From positions 2,525,979-2,589,978 of the forward strand of contig OZ026553.1 in assembly GCA_964020155.1 (NCBI GenBank): DNA of 64,000 nt. The letters run 5' to 3'. A program made the position numbers and the translations under genes. Positions within the stretch are counted from its first letter, which is position 1, and each line of letters begins with the position of its first letter. Source of the DNA: Chondrilla cf. caribensis. Taxonomy: Eukaryota; Porifera; Demospongiae; Chondrillida; Chondrillidae. Of this stretch, positions 11,832 to 22,770 are shown in pieces. The notes below the pieces were generated by a model, which saw only the letters and a program-made list of their open reading frames with translations, did not search any database and was not told the DNA's origin.

Positions 11832-12600
11832 ACAAGCCATACGAACCAAATAACACGAAGTCATCTACTTCTTGGGCTGTAAGAGTATTTTCTGATCGAA
11901 TGGTATGAGTGGAGGATTGAGCATAGAACCATTAATAAAGCTAGTGATTCGGCAGAGCTACTATTGACTGACAAAGATACACTATCCAAGTGTTAACGCG
12001 GTTTGTAATGGAAGGAGAATGGAGAGCATTAACCACCTAAATCACCTAAGATTATACCGACATTGATATCAAGGAATTACTAGACTTTTAACTGTACACT
12101 ATGCTTGTGTTCTCACTGCTCTCATGTGCTTACTCACTACTCTCATGCATTTATGTACTACTCTCATGTGTTTATGCACTACACTCATGTGTTTCATGTG
12201 CATTACACTCATGTTTATGTCTAATGTTCATGTGTTCATGGGAAAATGTTATTGTATCATGTGTTTTTGTTATTGAAAACTTCAATAACATTCATTGGAA
12301 ACAGGCGGTATTTCATTGAAAAGTGTTATTGTTTACTGTCTATCAAATAGTAGCCCAGGCCTCTTGCACAAGTTAATCCACCTTAAAGTGTGCAATAACC
12401 AAAGTAAATGCACACTTTAGTCCTTTGATCTCACAACCAACCATGCAACAAAATATTTTATTGTATTGCGTGGGCGTTCTTCAAAGACGCCGCCAGTGCA
12501 ATATATTTGATATTGCATTGTTTACAATGCAATATCAAATAAGCGCCTATGCGTAAACATGTTTTTTCAATTATCGGATTCATAATTTACAAAATAACAG
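11832..12600. other. No gene; short tandem repeats and a small palindrome
   Basis: About five degenerate copies of a roughly 24-bp unit (CTCATGTGTTTATGCACTAC) lie at 12,105-12,235. A perfect 17-bp inverted repeat with a 2-nt loop lies at 12,505-12,540 (ATTTGATATTGCATTGT arms). The LINE 5' UTR probably begins in the right part of this stretch, but its boundary is not visible. Confidence 0.55.
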
Positions 12601-12699
12601 TTACCAAACAACATGTACACTCAATAACACCGTGCTGAGATTATAACTACGTACAATAGAACAATTCATATAATACATAAACTTTACTTTTACTCCAAC

Positions 12700-13641
12700 A
12701 TGGCGGAAAAGACCGGCGATGTTCTGAATAGATCGAACCAGAACTCGTCTTGCACGGGGCGAATTCCCCCAACAACCTCGCATCCCACTCTGGAATCGTC
12801 AGCCACGAAGAAGAATCGCGGAAAAGGGAAGAAGGCAGACCCGGGCACTTGTTTTTGTAAATCGAAGAAAGGAGGAACGGTCATTCAATGTGAAACCTGC
12901 AAGCGCTGGTGCCATCCACCCTGCGTTGGGCTTTCTACCGAGATTCTCCAGGCGATGGAAGATTCCCAGCCTTTTTACTGCCCTTTATGCATACTAAAGA
13001 AATTTACAACCGGCCCTGCCTCTGTCGCTTCTACATCCAGCGGCGAGGAAGACGTGATCGCAAAGATTGTGGCAGAGTTCAACCAATTGCGTCAGGATGT
13101 GAACGATCTCAAATCTAGTGTCCAGAATCTAGCGACTAAGTTTGAGTCTATCCACCAATCAAGCTCACAGCCTTCCCCCCCGGTCGCGAGTGAGGCCCTT
13201 AGGTCTCAGCAACGCATCTTGGAGTCTCATGAGCGCGCTCTGCGAAAAAACAACGCAGTAGTAATTGGGGTTCAAGAGGACGACGCCTCATCCACCGAGG
13301 AAATCGTACTCAAGTTGTTCTCTGACAAACTTGATGAGCGTGAGCTGCCAATACAGGCCAGAAGATTGGGCAGGAAAGGGGACCAAAGATCGCGTCCCAT
13401 TCTTGTGAGTTTCACTGACATCAGATCGAAGGTAAGCATCATGAAAAAGCGTAGCATGCTGAAGGGCACGCGTATATTTATAAATGACGACCTTACTCCT
13501 CTACAAAAGAGGAATCAGAAGGTACTTCTAGATAGGATGAGGAAAGCCAGGCATGAAGGCAAGTCCTCATACATGATCAGGGGAAACCTAATCATCGAAG
13601 GATCAAAGGTAGCATCCTTGGAGTCCTTTGACTCCTTATAG
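12700..13641 (+). CDS. LINE ORF1 protein with PHD finger
   Basis: The 313-residue protein is the RNA-binding/chaperone partner of ORF2. An atypical PHD-type zinc finger is at about residues 51-97, with ligands C51, C53, C64, C67, H72, C75, C94 and C97. A heptad-like coiled coil follows at about 119-155. A basic RRM-like/L1-ORF1-type segment spans about 184-300 (NNAVVIGVQEDD, ARRLGRKG, RSRPILVSF, RIFINDDLTPLQ). The start ATG sits in CCAACATGGCGG, a good initiation context. ORF2 follows after 66 nt. PHD fingers occur in ORF1 of some CR1-group LINEs and may bind histone tails; that role here is inference. Confidence 0.9.
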   Translation: MAEKTGDVLNRSNQNSSCTGRIPPTTSHPTLESSATKKNRGKGKKADPGTCFCKSKKGGTVIQCETCKRWCHPPCVGLSTEILQAMEDSQPFYCPLCILKKFTTGPASVASTSSGEEDVIAKIVAEFNQLRQDVNDLKSSVQNLATKFESIHQSSSQPSPPVASEALRSQQRILESHERALRKNNAVVIGVQEDDASSTEEIVLKLFSDKLDERELPIQARRLGRKGDQRSRPILVSFTDIRSKVSIMKKRSMLKGTRIFINDDLTPLQKRNQKVLLDRMRKARHEGKSSYMIRGNLIIEGSKVASLESFDSL

Positions 13642-13707
13642 GATTCATGCCAAAACGGTCCTGAGCAATCATCTATCTTAATCCAACAATCAAATTCAAA
13701 TTCAAGT

Positions 13708-16700
13708 TTGCATGCAATTTCTGATGACCACGTGATAAAAATATGCCATTGGAACATTAATGGCCTGTCATGTGAAAAAATGGTTGATATCCAAATGATC
13801 ATTGCTGATTCAAATGCAGATATTTTTATTCTGTCTGAAACCTGGTTAAAATCTAGCTTAGGTTATAACATTGACATACATGGGTACAAATCCTTTAATT
13901 TTCCAAGGCCTACCAAGCATAGGAAGGCTAGGCGCAACTCTGGTGGCTTGCTCTTGTATGTGAAACCTTCTCTATGCAAATACTTGGAAATTGTCAAATC
14001 TTATAGAGACCGAATCTGGCTTAAATTAAAAAAATCCCCTCCACATATTTCAGAAGATATCTTTCTTTGTGTGACTTACATTTCCCCTTTGGACTCCTCC
14101 TCTCATTGTCTATATGATCCTCCTTGGCCTGATCTCCAATCAGAAATAGCTCACTTTAATCAATTGGGTGGTATCATCCTAATAGGCGACTTGAATGCAA
14201 GAATAGCTACCTTCCAGTCTAATTCCATGTCCCTTGCTCTTCCTGGTGAGCGAACCTCTAAGGATCAGAAAGTTAATACTTATGGCCTTGAGCTAATGTC
14301 CCTATGCATGGGCTCTAATTTAACTATTTGTAATGGATCATATCCTCCCGATTACAGTGTGGGTGCCTACACATGCCATACCACCATGGGCTCCAGCTGT
14401 GTAGATTATGCTATAGTAGATGATTCACTTGCTCAATTAATTCAATCATTTGAAGTAGAAAGCTTACAAGCATTTTCAGATCACTGTCCCATATCTCTAT
14501 CGATATCAATCGGCAAATCTTTGATTAATTCTAATCATAGCAACAAATCAACTGATTTTTTGGCCCAGGAACTTTCTAATAATCTGTCTGACCGTATGCA
14601 AGCTCCAAGCTCCAATAGTAATAGTTCCTATAAACTCAAATGGTTTGAGAAGAATAAGAAATCCTTCTGTGACACCTTAAAATGTACACCACCTCCACAA
14701 TTTTCAGATTCTGATCCAGTAAATGATCTTGGCAATAATACTCCTATTGATGACATCGTTAATTGTTACATTGATAAAGTTTTACAGGTTGCTATAAAAT
14801 CTGGGTTTGCAAAGAAAGTTCCTATTTCACATGATATTAGCAATTATAATAAAAATCACAAAAATAAATATCCATTCTCTTGGTTCGATGACGAGTGCCA
14901 CCAGAAAAAGAAAGAAGTCTCAGCCAAACTAGCTGCCTGGAAACACAATCACTCCAATGACATCCTCCGTAAGGCTTACTATGATTGCAGATCTGCTTGG
15001 AAGCGATTAATTAAGAGGAAAAAGAGTATTTCTTCTGTAAAGTGGAACCGAGACATCCTAAATAAATTGAAAGAAAACCCTAAAGGATTCTGGAAGCTCA
15101 TTAATAATAAATCTAGGTCCAGCAATAACACTGATATGAATAGCATTACAAATTCTCAATGGGAGCAGTACTTTCGTAATTTGCATACAGCTTCATCCCA
15201 GACAGATGAATCACATTTATCCTCTGTAACCGCACCTATCCAATCGGTTGAACCTGAAATTAGTATCGAAGAAATCCAATCTGCAATTATTGAGTTAAAA
15301 GGTGGCAAATCCCCAGGCCCTGACTTGATTACAAATGGTGTTCTTAAATCATTACCACTCCCATGGTTAATTTCCATGAAGTCTATTTTTAATCGCATTT
15401 TGAGAAGTGGGGACTATCCTTCTGCGTGGGCTGCATCAATAATACATCCAATCTACAAATCTGGTAATAAAGATGACCCTTCAAATTATCGTGGTATCTC
15501 ACTGATCAGTTGCTTTGGTAAACTGTTTACCAGAATCCTGGGCAATAGAATTAGGAAATGGGCAAAAGATTTGAACGTTCTCCCAAAAGAGCAATTTGGA
15601 TTTCAAAAGGGCAAGCGTACAACTGATGCAATTTTTATTCTGAACTCACTAGCTGAACACCAGATTTTCAAAAAGAAAAAATTGTACTGCTGCTTTGTAG
15701 ACTTTAAAAAAGCATTTGATTCTGTCTCCCACTCCCTCTTATGGTCTAAATTGTCTGCCATGAATATTAGCCCTGAAATCCTATCTCTTCTAAAATCTTA
15801 CTATTCCAAATCATCTTCATGTGTCCTAGGGCCACAAGGTCAGACCAATTATTTCTCCCTATCCAAGGGTGTCAAACAAGGGTGCAATTTAAGCCCACTG
15901 CTATTCTCCCTCTTCATCAATGATCTCCCTCAATATGTTCACTCTACTCTTGAAGTTGATCACGATCACACTCTTAATTTCCCTTCCTCTTGCCTTCTTT
16001 TTGCTGATGACTTAGTTATGTTCTCTGAGAATCCCAATCACCTTCAAAACCTAATAAACTCTCTTCATCAGTATTGCATAAACAAGCATCTGGTCATCAA
16101 TTCTGATAAAACTAAAATACTAGTGTTTGGTCAAAACCCCAAATTCATCAAATATCAGTGGTCAATTGGTAATCAAAAATTACAAATTGTTGGTAAATTC
16201 AAATATCTAGGCATCTGGCTGAGTTGGAACGGTAAATTTAATGAATGCATTTCTAAAACTCAATCCAAATCTTTGAAATCTTTGAGCAATTTGCAAATTA
16301 AAATTATCTCACTTAATATTACTAATTTTAATGTTCTTCACCATCTATTTACCACGTTGATTAAGCCCATACTCTTATATGGCGCTGATATCTGGGGCCT
16401 TTATGATCTGGCTCCACTAGAGATTGTTCTGATGAAATATTATAAATTTATCTTACGAGTCTCCCACACCAGCACCAATGTTGCTATTCTAGCTGAATGT
16501 GGCATACATAATATATCATATCACTGTTCATCACTTGTATTGAATTATTTATATCGTATAATGTCATCTGACACTCCAATTTTGATCCAGAAAGCACTGG
16601 AATTATCTCAGCAAATGAGTTTTTTAGGCCACAATTCTTGGTTTCACAGAGTTAAGAAACAGTTTGCTGATCTTGGTTTTAATTTAGACCTGACATTTCC

Positions 16701-17229
16701 TTTTTTGGAAGCAGCCCTTCAGCAACTTGGGGATCAATCCTTACAGAGAACATCATCTGTTATCAACAATGACCGGGGTCTTACTCAGTCCAGGGGGAAC
16801 AGGTTGAGAGCTTATAGACTGTTCAAGATTGATGCTCGGGTCACGGAACAATACCTTACGACTATCACTAATCCTAAAATCAGACAGGCATACACCAAAT
16901 TTCGCATATCAGATCACAAGCTCATGATTGAAATGGGGCGACACTGCAAGCCCCCAAAACCTGTACACGAACGCACTTGCCCGATTTGTTCAACTGATTC
17001 TATTGAAGATGAGATTCACTTTCTGGTTGATTGTCCTTTTTATTCCCACTTGCGATCCACGTACTTTACAATTGCCTCTAGACATTGCTACCACTTCAAT
17101 TCCATGTGTTCAAAAGACAAATTTATATTTCTTATGTCTAGTCACAATCACACAATCATCTACCAAACTGCCTATTTTATTTATAAAGCCATGCAATTAA
17201 GACTCGCCCACCTGTCTCCCCCAATTTAG
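13708..17229 (+). CDS. LINE ORF2: AP endonuclease - reverse transcriptase
   Basis: About 1,170 codons without a stop. The endonuclease spans roughly residues 10-260: HWNINGL at 14, SETWL, GDLNAR at 160-165 and SDH at 257-259, all expected catalytic boxes. The reverse transcriptase spans roughly 500-800: KSPGPD, NYRGISL, FQKGKRTTDAIF, YCCFVDFKKAFDSV, KQGCNLSPLLFSLF and the catalytic FADD at 765-768. A C-terminal zinc-binding segment begins CPIC at 1091. The enzyme would nick the target and prime cDNA synthesis at the site. The frame opens at TTG (13,708) with no ATG before the endonuclease motif; the first in-frame ATG (about residue 25) falls after HWNINGL. Translation is therefore likely by reinitiation or a non-ATG start. 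Confidence 0.93.
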   Translation: MHAISDDHVIKICHWNINGLSCEKMVDIQMIIADSNADIFILSETWLKSSLGYNIDIHGYKSFNFPRPTKHRKARRNSGGLLLYVKPSLCKYLEIVKSYRDRIWLKLKKSPPHISEDIFLCVTYISPLDSSSHCLYDPPWPDLQSEIAHFNQLGGIILIGDLNARIATFQSNSMSLALPGERTSKDQKVNTYGLELMSLCMGSNLTICNGSYPPDYSVGAYTCHTTMGSSCVDYAIVDDSLAQLIQSFEVESLQAFSDHCPISLSISIGKSLINSNHSNKSTDFLAQELSNNLSDRMQAPSSNSNSSYKLKWFEKNKKSFCDTLKCTPPPQFSDSDPVNDLGNNTPIDDIVNCYIDKVLQVAIKSGFAKKVPISHDISNYNKNHKNKYPFSWFDDECHQKKKEVSAKLAAWKHNHSNDILRKAYYDCRSAWKRLIKRKKSISSVKWNRDILNKLKENPKGFWKLINNKSRSSNNTDMNSITNSQWEQYFRNLHTASSQTDESHLSSVTAPIQSVEPEISIEEIQSAIIELKGGKSPGPDLITNGVLKSLPLPWLISMKSIFNRILRSGDYPSAWAASIIHPIYKSGNKDDPSNYRGISLISCFGKLFTRILGNRIRKWAKDLNVLPKEQFGFQKGKRTTDAIFILNSLAEHQIFKKKKLYCCFVDFKKAFDSVSHSLLWSKLSAMNISPEILSLLKSYYSKSSSCVLGPQGQTNYFSLSKGVKQGCNLSPLLFSLFINDLPQYVHSTLEVDHDHTLNFPSSCLLFADDLVMFSENPNHLQNLINSLHQYCINKHLVINSDKTKILVFGQNPKFIKYQWSIGNQKLQIVGKFKYLGIWLSWNGKFNECISKTQSKSLKSLSNLQIKIISLNITNFNVLHHLFTTLIKPILLYGADIWGLYDLAPLEIVLMKYYKFILRVSHTSTNVAILAECGIHNISYHCSSLVLNYLYRIMSSDTPILIQKALELSQQMSFLGHNSWFHRVKKQFADLGFNLDLTFPFLEAALQQLGDQSLQRTSSVINNDRGLTQSRGNRLRAYRLFKIDARVTEQYLTTITNPKIRQAYTKFRISDHKLMIEMGRHCKPPKPVHERTCPICSTDSIEDEIHFLVDCPFYSHLRSTYFTIASRHCYHFNSMCSKDKFIFLMSSHNHTIIYQTAYFIYKAMQLRLAHLSPPI

Positions 17230-17539
17230 TGTATGCTATGTGTTGTCAGTGGTGTTGAGTGATGTTCAGTCTTATGTGCTGTCAGTTGAGATCAGTAATG
17301 TTCAGTACTATGTATTGTATGTATGTATATGTAATATATGTATGTATATTATGTATTGTATTGTTCTATTGTATTCATGCCACAACTTTTTATTATCTTA
17401 TTATTATTCCATGCACATACTCACAATCACTTTTATCACTCAATGTACACACAAGCTTGGCACATTGTCTGCCATGATTGATATTGTCATTTCATGCTGA
17501 GGTCAAGGGCCGTTTTGGCTTCGACCAGTGATGTATATC

Positions 17540-18260
17540 TATCCATAAAGTATTGTTGTACATTAACAGTTAATGAAGTAGTTTACGTCGACATAGTGTA
17601 CTGTAATTGTTCCTTTGGATCGAAATTGGGCTTCTGCTGAAAAATGTTTATAGTGCATCCTTGGGACGAACAACCTTGAAATGCTGCAGAAATCTTGCTG
17701 GTATACGGTAGATTAGCCACAAAACTGAGAGGCGAACGCCCTCGTGTCTCGTACAATATCGGACTCATTGCCCTCGTAACCGAGTGATAACTATTACATA
17801 ATCATAGAGTGCGATAGCACTCTATATGTAGGGATGACGCGAAAACAAAATGGCGGCCCTATACCTCCCATACATTACAGTTTCGCGAAATATCGCCTAT
17901 GGAAAGGCATTAAGCCCAAGCGAACACTCGGGAGTCATTTTCGGCTGATTAGAGAAGTAATAAAACTATTAACAAGTGAAAAGAACGTGGCTGAAGTGGC
18001 GAACCGGCGAAAGGTCAAAAAATTTAAGGTCAACATTTCGGACTTCTTCTTCTTCTTCTTCTTCTTCTCACAATATTTTTAGACAAAGCTACCGAAGTAT
18101 CTGCTAGAGCTATGGGGCTAATTTTAACACGAGCGATCTTAATTTTATAGCGTGGAGTGCCCTTTCCTACTTTTGTTACTATTGTATTACATATGACGAC
18201 TGTGGCATTTCCAGCACTATACGGCGACCGCCTCGTAGTAATATGCCATTTTCTTCAATT
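17540..18260. other. No recognised gene; short ORF at 17,834-18,082
   Basis: An 82-codon plus-strand frame starts in AAAACAAAATGGCGG. It encodes a basic segment (RLWKGIKPKRTLGSHF...RRKVKKF), then runs into a (TTC)n tract. It matches nothing I recognise. A small palindrome AGAGTGCGATAGCACTCT lies at about 17,805-17,823. The ATGGCGGC word resembles a YY1 site, but function is speculative. Confidence 0.3.
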
Positions 18261-18269
18261 AAAAATAAT

Positions 18270-18370
18270 CGCTTACTTCATAACGCTCAGTCACGACGGC
18301 TCAGTGAGCAGATGACAGGTTTTATACAGAGATTGATTGGTTCGAATCCCCAAGAGGGCGATTTGTTTAA
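18270..18370 (+). repeat. tRNA-like SINE head
   Basis: A B-box-like GGTTCGAATCC near 18,340-18,351 is preceded by an A-box-like GGCTCAGTGAGCAG near 18,299. Spacing is tRNA-like, but no convincing cloverleaf could be drawn, so a tRNA-derived SINE or pseudo-tRNA is more likely than a functional tRNA. Confidence 0.35.
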
Positions 18371-18440
18371 AATTGCAAAATTATACACATTTTACATCAC
18401 ATACTTGAGGTAAAAAAAGGATACAAACAAGCATAATAAA

Positions 18441-18775
18441 AACATTTAAAAATGATAAAAGATGTAGGGATAACAAGCAAAAAAAGGGAAAGAACAAGGT
18501 AGGGATGAGCGGAATGAGAAGACCGTCGGAGTGAGCAGCATGTCGGAATGAGAAGACTGTCGGAATATAACCATCCCTATATCAACAGCAGTTATTGCTT
18601 GTGCAATACACAGTATTCTGTCTGCAGCTGTTGATATAGGGATGGTTATATTCCGACAGTCTTCTCATTCCGACATGCTGCTCACTCCGACGGTCTTCTC
18701 ATTCCGCTCATCCCTACCTTGTTCTTTCCCTTTTTTTGCTTGTTATCCCTACATCTTTTATCATTTTTAAATGTT
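18441..18775. repeat. Perfect 149-bp inverted repeat with 37-nt loop
   Basis: Arms 18441-18589 and 18627-18775 read as exact reverse complements over 149 nt. Each arm also contains two direct copies of GGAATGAGAAGAC followed by GTCGGA. Transcription from either side would give a long perfect hairpin RNA. It could be a very young foldback transposon, a hairpin-RNA locus, or a palindromic assembly artefact. Confidence 0.9.
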
Positions 18776-19165
18776 TAATAATATAACTGGTATCAACCGC
18801 ATATAAGCAGGCGCGGGAGGTACAGCGCGAGGTGGGCTGATAGGCAGTGCCTGTCTTTCCTTGTTCTTGATGCAGGGCTTCTACTGAAGGGAAACCCATA
18901 TCGGCGTCTCCTTTGGCTCAATCTCCATCACCATGTGATGTAATAAGGCTGGGTGTGAAGAAGCATGGCTTCCCCAAACCAAGGTGCGAGGGGAGTCTGC
19001 TGTTAACGCCCCAGCCGACCGCTAGTCATGGGATAAGAATTCGGTGGTATGGCTGATCCAACAGCTGAAGGAAAGCGCCAGGATGGTTGGATGACCTTCT
19101 AACGGATTGCAGGGATCGGATTGATGAGGAGAACGGCACTTCTGGTTTAGGTAAGTACACCTCAT
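18776..19165 (+). other. GC-richer unexplained block ending in a strong splice donor
   Basis: This stretch is distinctly richer in G+C than its flanks and lacks microsatellites. It includes ACGCCCCAGCCGACCGC and ends in CTGGTTTAG|GTAAGTAC at about 19,149, a consensus donor. Short open stretches exist (GGMADPTAEGKRQDGWMTF, then a stop) but no long frame. It may be a non-coding first exon or the 5' part of a retroelement. Confidence 0.3.
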
Positions 19166-19799
19166 TAACTAGTATAATATTATTATTATCAGTGCTTTGC
19201 GCATGAACATCGTAACGCGCGAATCACATTATGGAATGTTTTGCCTTCCAGAGTACAGAACCATCTCCAAAGTACAGAAATTGGAGTTAACCACTTACAT
19301 ATGCAGTTGTAATGCAATGCATTGATGTAGGTTGAAGCCTGTAGATGCCTGCTTGAGATGGGTACCAATGGTGATTTAGTGCAACCAACCCAACAATAGA
19401 GAGACAAGTGCCGAACATGCATTTTGCCTAAGGTGATTTTAGAGTGTAGTAAGATATTGTTCCTTAAATGGAGCTATATATGGTATGTATGTTTTCTGTT
19501 CAGTCATTCAGTACCACAAACACTGACAACACTTTGAAGCAGGCATAATTCAACCCCATGGTATACAAGATGGCAATAAGGGTTATGGAGATGTTTAGTG
19601 AAGGGGAGACAAAAGGACAGAAGCCTCCAAGTAAGACAATCGTCAAGTAGTACAAAACATTAATTGCTAATAATTAAAAACGTTGCATAAAAATACACGG
19701 CATTTTTCCACAGGCCAAATCCTAATTTTACACATTGTGGTACACAGTCAGATAGGAAAATGGACTGGAAGACTTGAAGCAGGTTTATGTGGGGAGTGA

Positions 19800-19861
<62 letters not shown>

Positions 19862-19873
19862 ATGTGTGTTGGC

Positions 19874-19945
<72 letters not shown>

Positions 19946-19946
19946 G

Positions 19947-19998
<52 letters not shown>

Positions 19999-20060
19999 GG
20001 CATGTGTGTATGTGTGCATGCATGTGGGTGTGGGTGTGTGGGTGTGTTGCATGTGTGTGG
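19800..20060. repeat. (GT)n microsatellite
   Basis: About 250 bp of TG repeats with a few interruptions. All overlapping ORFs on both strands are repeat artefacts. Confidence 0.97.
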
Positions 20061-20345
20061 GTGTGGGTATGTGGGTGGGAATGCATGCATACATTAATGC
20101 AAACATGCATGCTAGTTTGGGTGGGTCCAGTCAGGCTTCTTTATGACAGTGTTATTATTATTATAGTCTCTTTGTAACGTAACAGAATCTCTTGTGGGTA
20201 CAGATGTACTCAGGCCATACTTGTATTGGATACATCAACAAACTGGTTATACATATTTAATGTGAAATAAAGTAGGAAACCAAGGGTGATGTTGTGAAGA
20301 GGTTTGACTGTCTTCTTTTACAGAAGGACACAGTAGGTTATGTAT

Positions 20346-20400
20346 AGCTAAAGTACCTCTCGAGAAGCTGTATCCGTTACAGCTTCTCAAGAGGAACTTT
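20346..20400. mobile_element. Small foldback MITE
   Basis: A roughly 54-bp inverted repeat: CTAAAGTACCTCTCGAGAAG arm, five-nt loop, inverted arm ending GGAACTTTAG. Outer words (ATAGC on the left, TTATTATGTG on the right) match the flanks of the larger foldback at 2,010-2,143, indicating one family. Confidence 0.75.
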
Positions 20401-20743
20401 AGTTATTATGTGATGTTGTTGCTGTGCTGTTTAGTTAGTCAGTCAGTTTGAAAGCGCACCTTTGGTTGAGCAATGATTAGTAGACGTGTGAATAGGAAAT
20501 TATCCACAATGCAACATCCAATGAAGTGTGCATACATCAGGGATTTCTGCACACATCACAAATGTATGCACTGCATGCTTTTGCTTTGAAGTCACCCATC
20601 CAACATACCATATATTATGTTGTACAGCATTGTATAGCCTGTTGTATGACATTGCATGTATAACATTGTAAACCATATTGCACATATGTCATTGTACAAA
20701 CTTGTATAACATTGTATATTGACATTGTTACTTTGAACGAGAC

Positions 20744-20977
20744 ATGGACCACATCCTAAAGACTGTGATGTGCTGTACATTGGAGGATGAACCTCAATTC
20801 CATGACATTTTAAGACGCTGGATTGAAGACGTAGTTGTGGGGCCTTATGCTTTTGTATCAGAGGAAACTAAGAAAAAAGGTGGAAGTGTCAAGCTCATTG
20901 GGAGAAAGAAGCTTCAGAGGTGGAAGAGATTGGAGCATATAATGGCTTATTCCTCATGGCCAAGTGACGAACCCTAA
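20744..20977 (+). CDS. Short uncharacterised ORF (77 codons)
   Basis: The frame MDHILKTVMCC...DEPQFHDILRRWIEDVVV...RRKLQRWKRLEHIMAYSSW has a balanced, globular-looking composition (acidic, aromatic, then basic), unlike repeat ORFs nearby. It begins at an ATG and ends at a normal stop, with no splice sites that clearly extend it. I do not recognise the family; it could be a fragment of a transposon-encoded protein or an orphan gene. Confidence 0.35.
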   Translation: MDHILKTVMCCTLEDEPQFHDILRRWIEDVVVGPYAFVSEETKKKGGSVKLIGRKKLQRWKRLEHIMAYSSWPSDEP

Positions 20978-20989
20978 TGATGGCTTGTA

Positions 20990-22770
20990 CAGTATACACA
21001 TGGTTGTCTATACTTGCACAATGTCAGGTTAAAAAATACAAGTATATAAAATGAAATTCATAGTATGGATAGTTAATGATATTCATATGGAATTTAATGA
21101 TATTCATTACGAGGGATGTCTGCACACAACGAGACGTGTTCAAAATTGCATAATGTACTTTCGTGCGTCACGCACAATTTTACTTTCGCATCTATCAACG
21201 TGAACAGGGTATAGGTTGACCCTCAACTGCCTGATTTGCCTTTATTTGATGCAATTCGACTTTGGGAACCCGACGTGGCACCAGGTATGTTTGGACAAAT
21301 ATTTTGTTTTATCGATGCAATCCGCATGTGGAACATGTCCATTTACACTTGTATGGCTTCCACCAGAGTGAAAATTTTACCGACTTATTTCCTTGCGTAT
21401 CTCCATCATAGTTCCTCTAAGTGGGGCGATGGTACATTCACACGATAGAGTACTTTCTAAGCTTCATTTTGATATAAAGATTTCCTCTATAACTTTTAAT
21501 AACACGAAGATCAGTCGATCGATGTACGCCATATAAAATATTATAAATTTATCGATCGGGTCTCGGAAAACCGGTTGACGATAATAATTCAGGCATCTAT
21601 CAATAGACTAGGTGATTTTTAAAAACTTGTGTTTGCTAGATTTCTATAGCACAAGTAGATTTTGAGAAAATCGGATTTAAGTGTGATTATGAAGAGACGT
21701 GCCGAATAAACACGTCAATATCTTATCGGAAAAAGCACACATAAATTTCTAGCAAACAGAAAAGATGGAAATTTATGTATGCCTACCTATAAAGTCGACG
21801 CCGATGTCCTTGCTCGTCTTTGACGGACCCAGTTCATCATTAAAACAACATCTCCGAAGATCTCAAGCGAGAGCCGTAAGTCACACGAATGTCATGTGAC
21901 TAAGTGGGTTACGTCATCATCTCGCCAAGATCAAGTGTTATCGGAATAATATCTTTGTTCGTTTTGATGCCTTTTCGGCCCAATCGGATGTTCTTTTCAA
22001 GTCGAAATATCTCGAAACATTGTATTGATAGGATTCTTTGATCGTTGCGGAACCAAAGATAATTTGGAATTAAAACGGAACACCAAAGACAATGGAGGTA
22101 CGCAAAGACGTTTGTTGGAATTTGATCTTATGTCAATTTTATTTCATCGTTTTATCACTATTGTGCACTTCTGATACATTAAATGACTAAAATTACTCCG
22201 TTACCGATCATAAATTTATTTCGATAGCGCCGTTGCTTCCCTTAAAAGGTTCCAATCGGTATACGCAGTGGAGTAAAAATTTTAATCCTTCGATTTGAAC
22301 CTCCAGTAGAGGGTTTTAATCAAAGGAAATAAGAATTAAAGTGATATGATAATGTCTAATGTATATTACTCTTGCTACGTGCTCCGATCTTCGATTAGGT
22401 ACGGTCGATTTTCTTGCGTAATCACTCGATCAAATCACATGCGCGTCATGTGACAAAGGGATCTTAGGCTGCATTAAGGCGTTAATACCATCCTATTAAC
22501 GCTTAGCGCGGAAAGTGGACATGTTCCACATGCGTCGATTTTGTACAGTACATTCATCGCCTAATTCTCGGCAGTCATTATCAGTGATAAGGTAGATTAG
22601 GGTAATTTCGAAAATTTTCACTTTAAAGTAGAATAACTCCAGTTGTGTCTGATTAATGAGCAGTTCGCCTTGGTTTCCCTCTACACTAGCACTTTACGAT
22701 CGTTTTGATACCGTAAATCGCTAATAAACAGCTCAGCCTGATAGAGTTGGAATTCTTCCATTACTGGGAA
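20990..22770. other. No gene seen
   Basis: AT-rich sequence with many CGAT words and frequent stops in all frames. Short ORFs do not resemble proteins. The composition (ATCGAT-rich) resembles the adjoining Mutator-type element, so part may be older transposon sequence. Confidence 0.5.

Larger units (their letters stand above)
12600..17540 (+). mobile_element. Full-length-looking LINE (APE-type non-LTR retrotransposon)
   Basis: A 5' leader is followed by two uninterrupted ORFs: ORF1 (12,700-13,641) and ORF2 (13,708-17,229), then a short AT-rich 3' UTR. Domain order (PHD/coiled coil/RRM-like; endonuclease/reverse transcriptase/CCHC) fits the CR1/L2/Jockey side of the LINE tree. Exact ends and target duplications were not identified, so both outer coordinates are approximate. 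Both ORFs being intact among many decayed relics implies recent insertion. Confidence 0.9.

Noticed and set aside
19660..20177. Six ORFs of 100-148 codons
   Set aside because: GT microsatellite artefacts.
21236..21448. 70-codon plus-strand ORF
   Set aside because: No protein-like pattern, in AT-rich sequence with frequent stops; probably chance.
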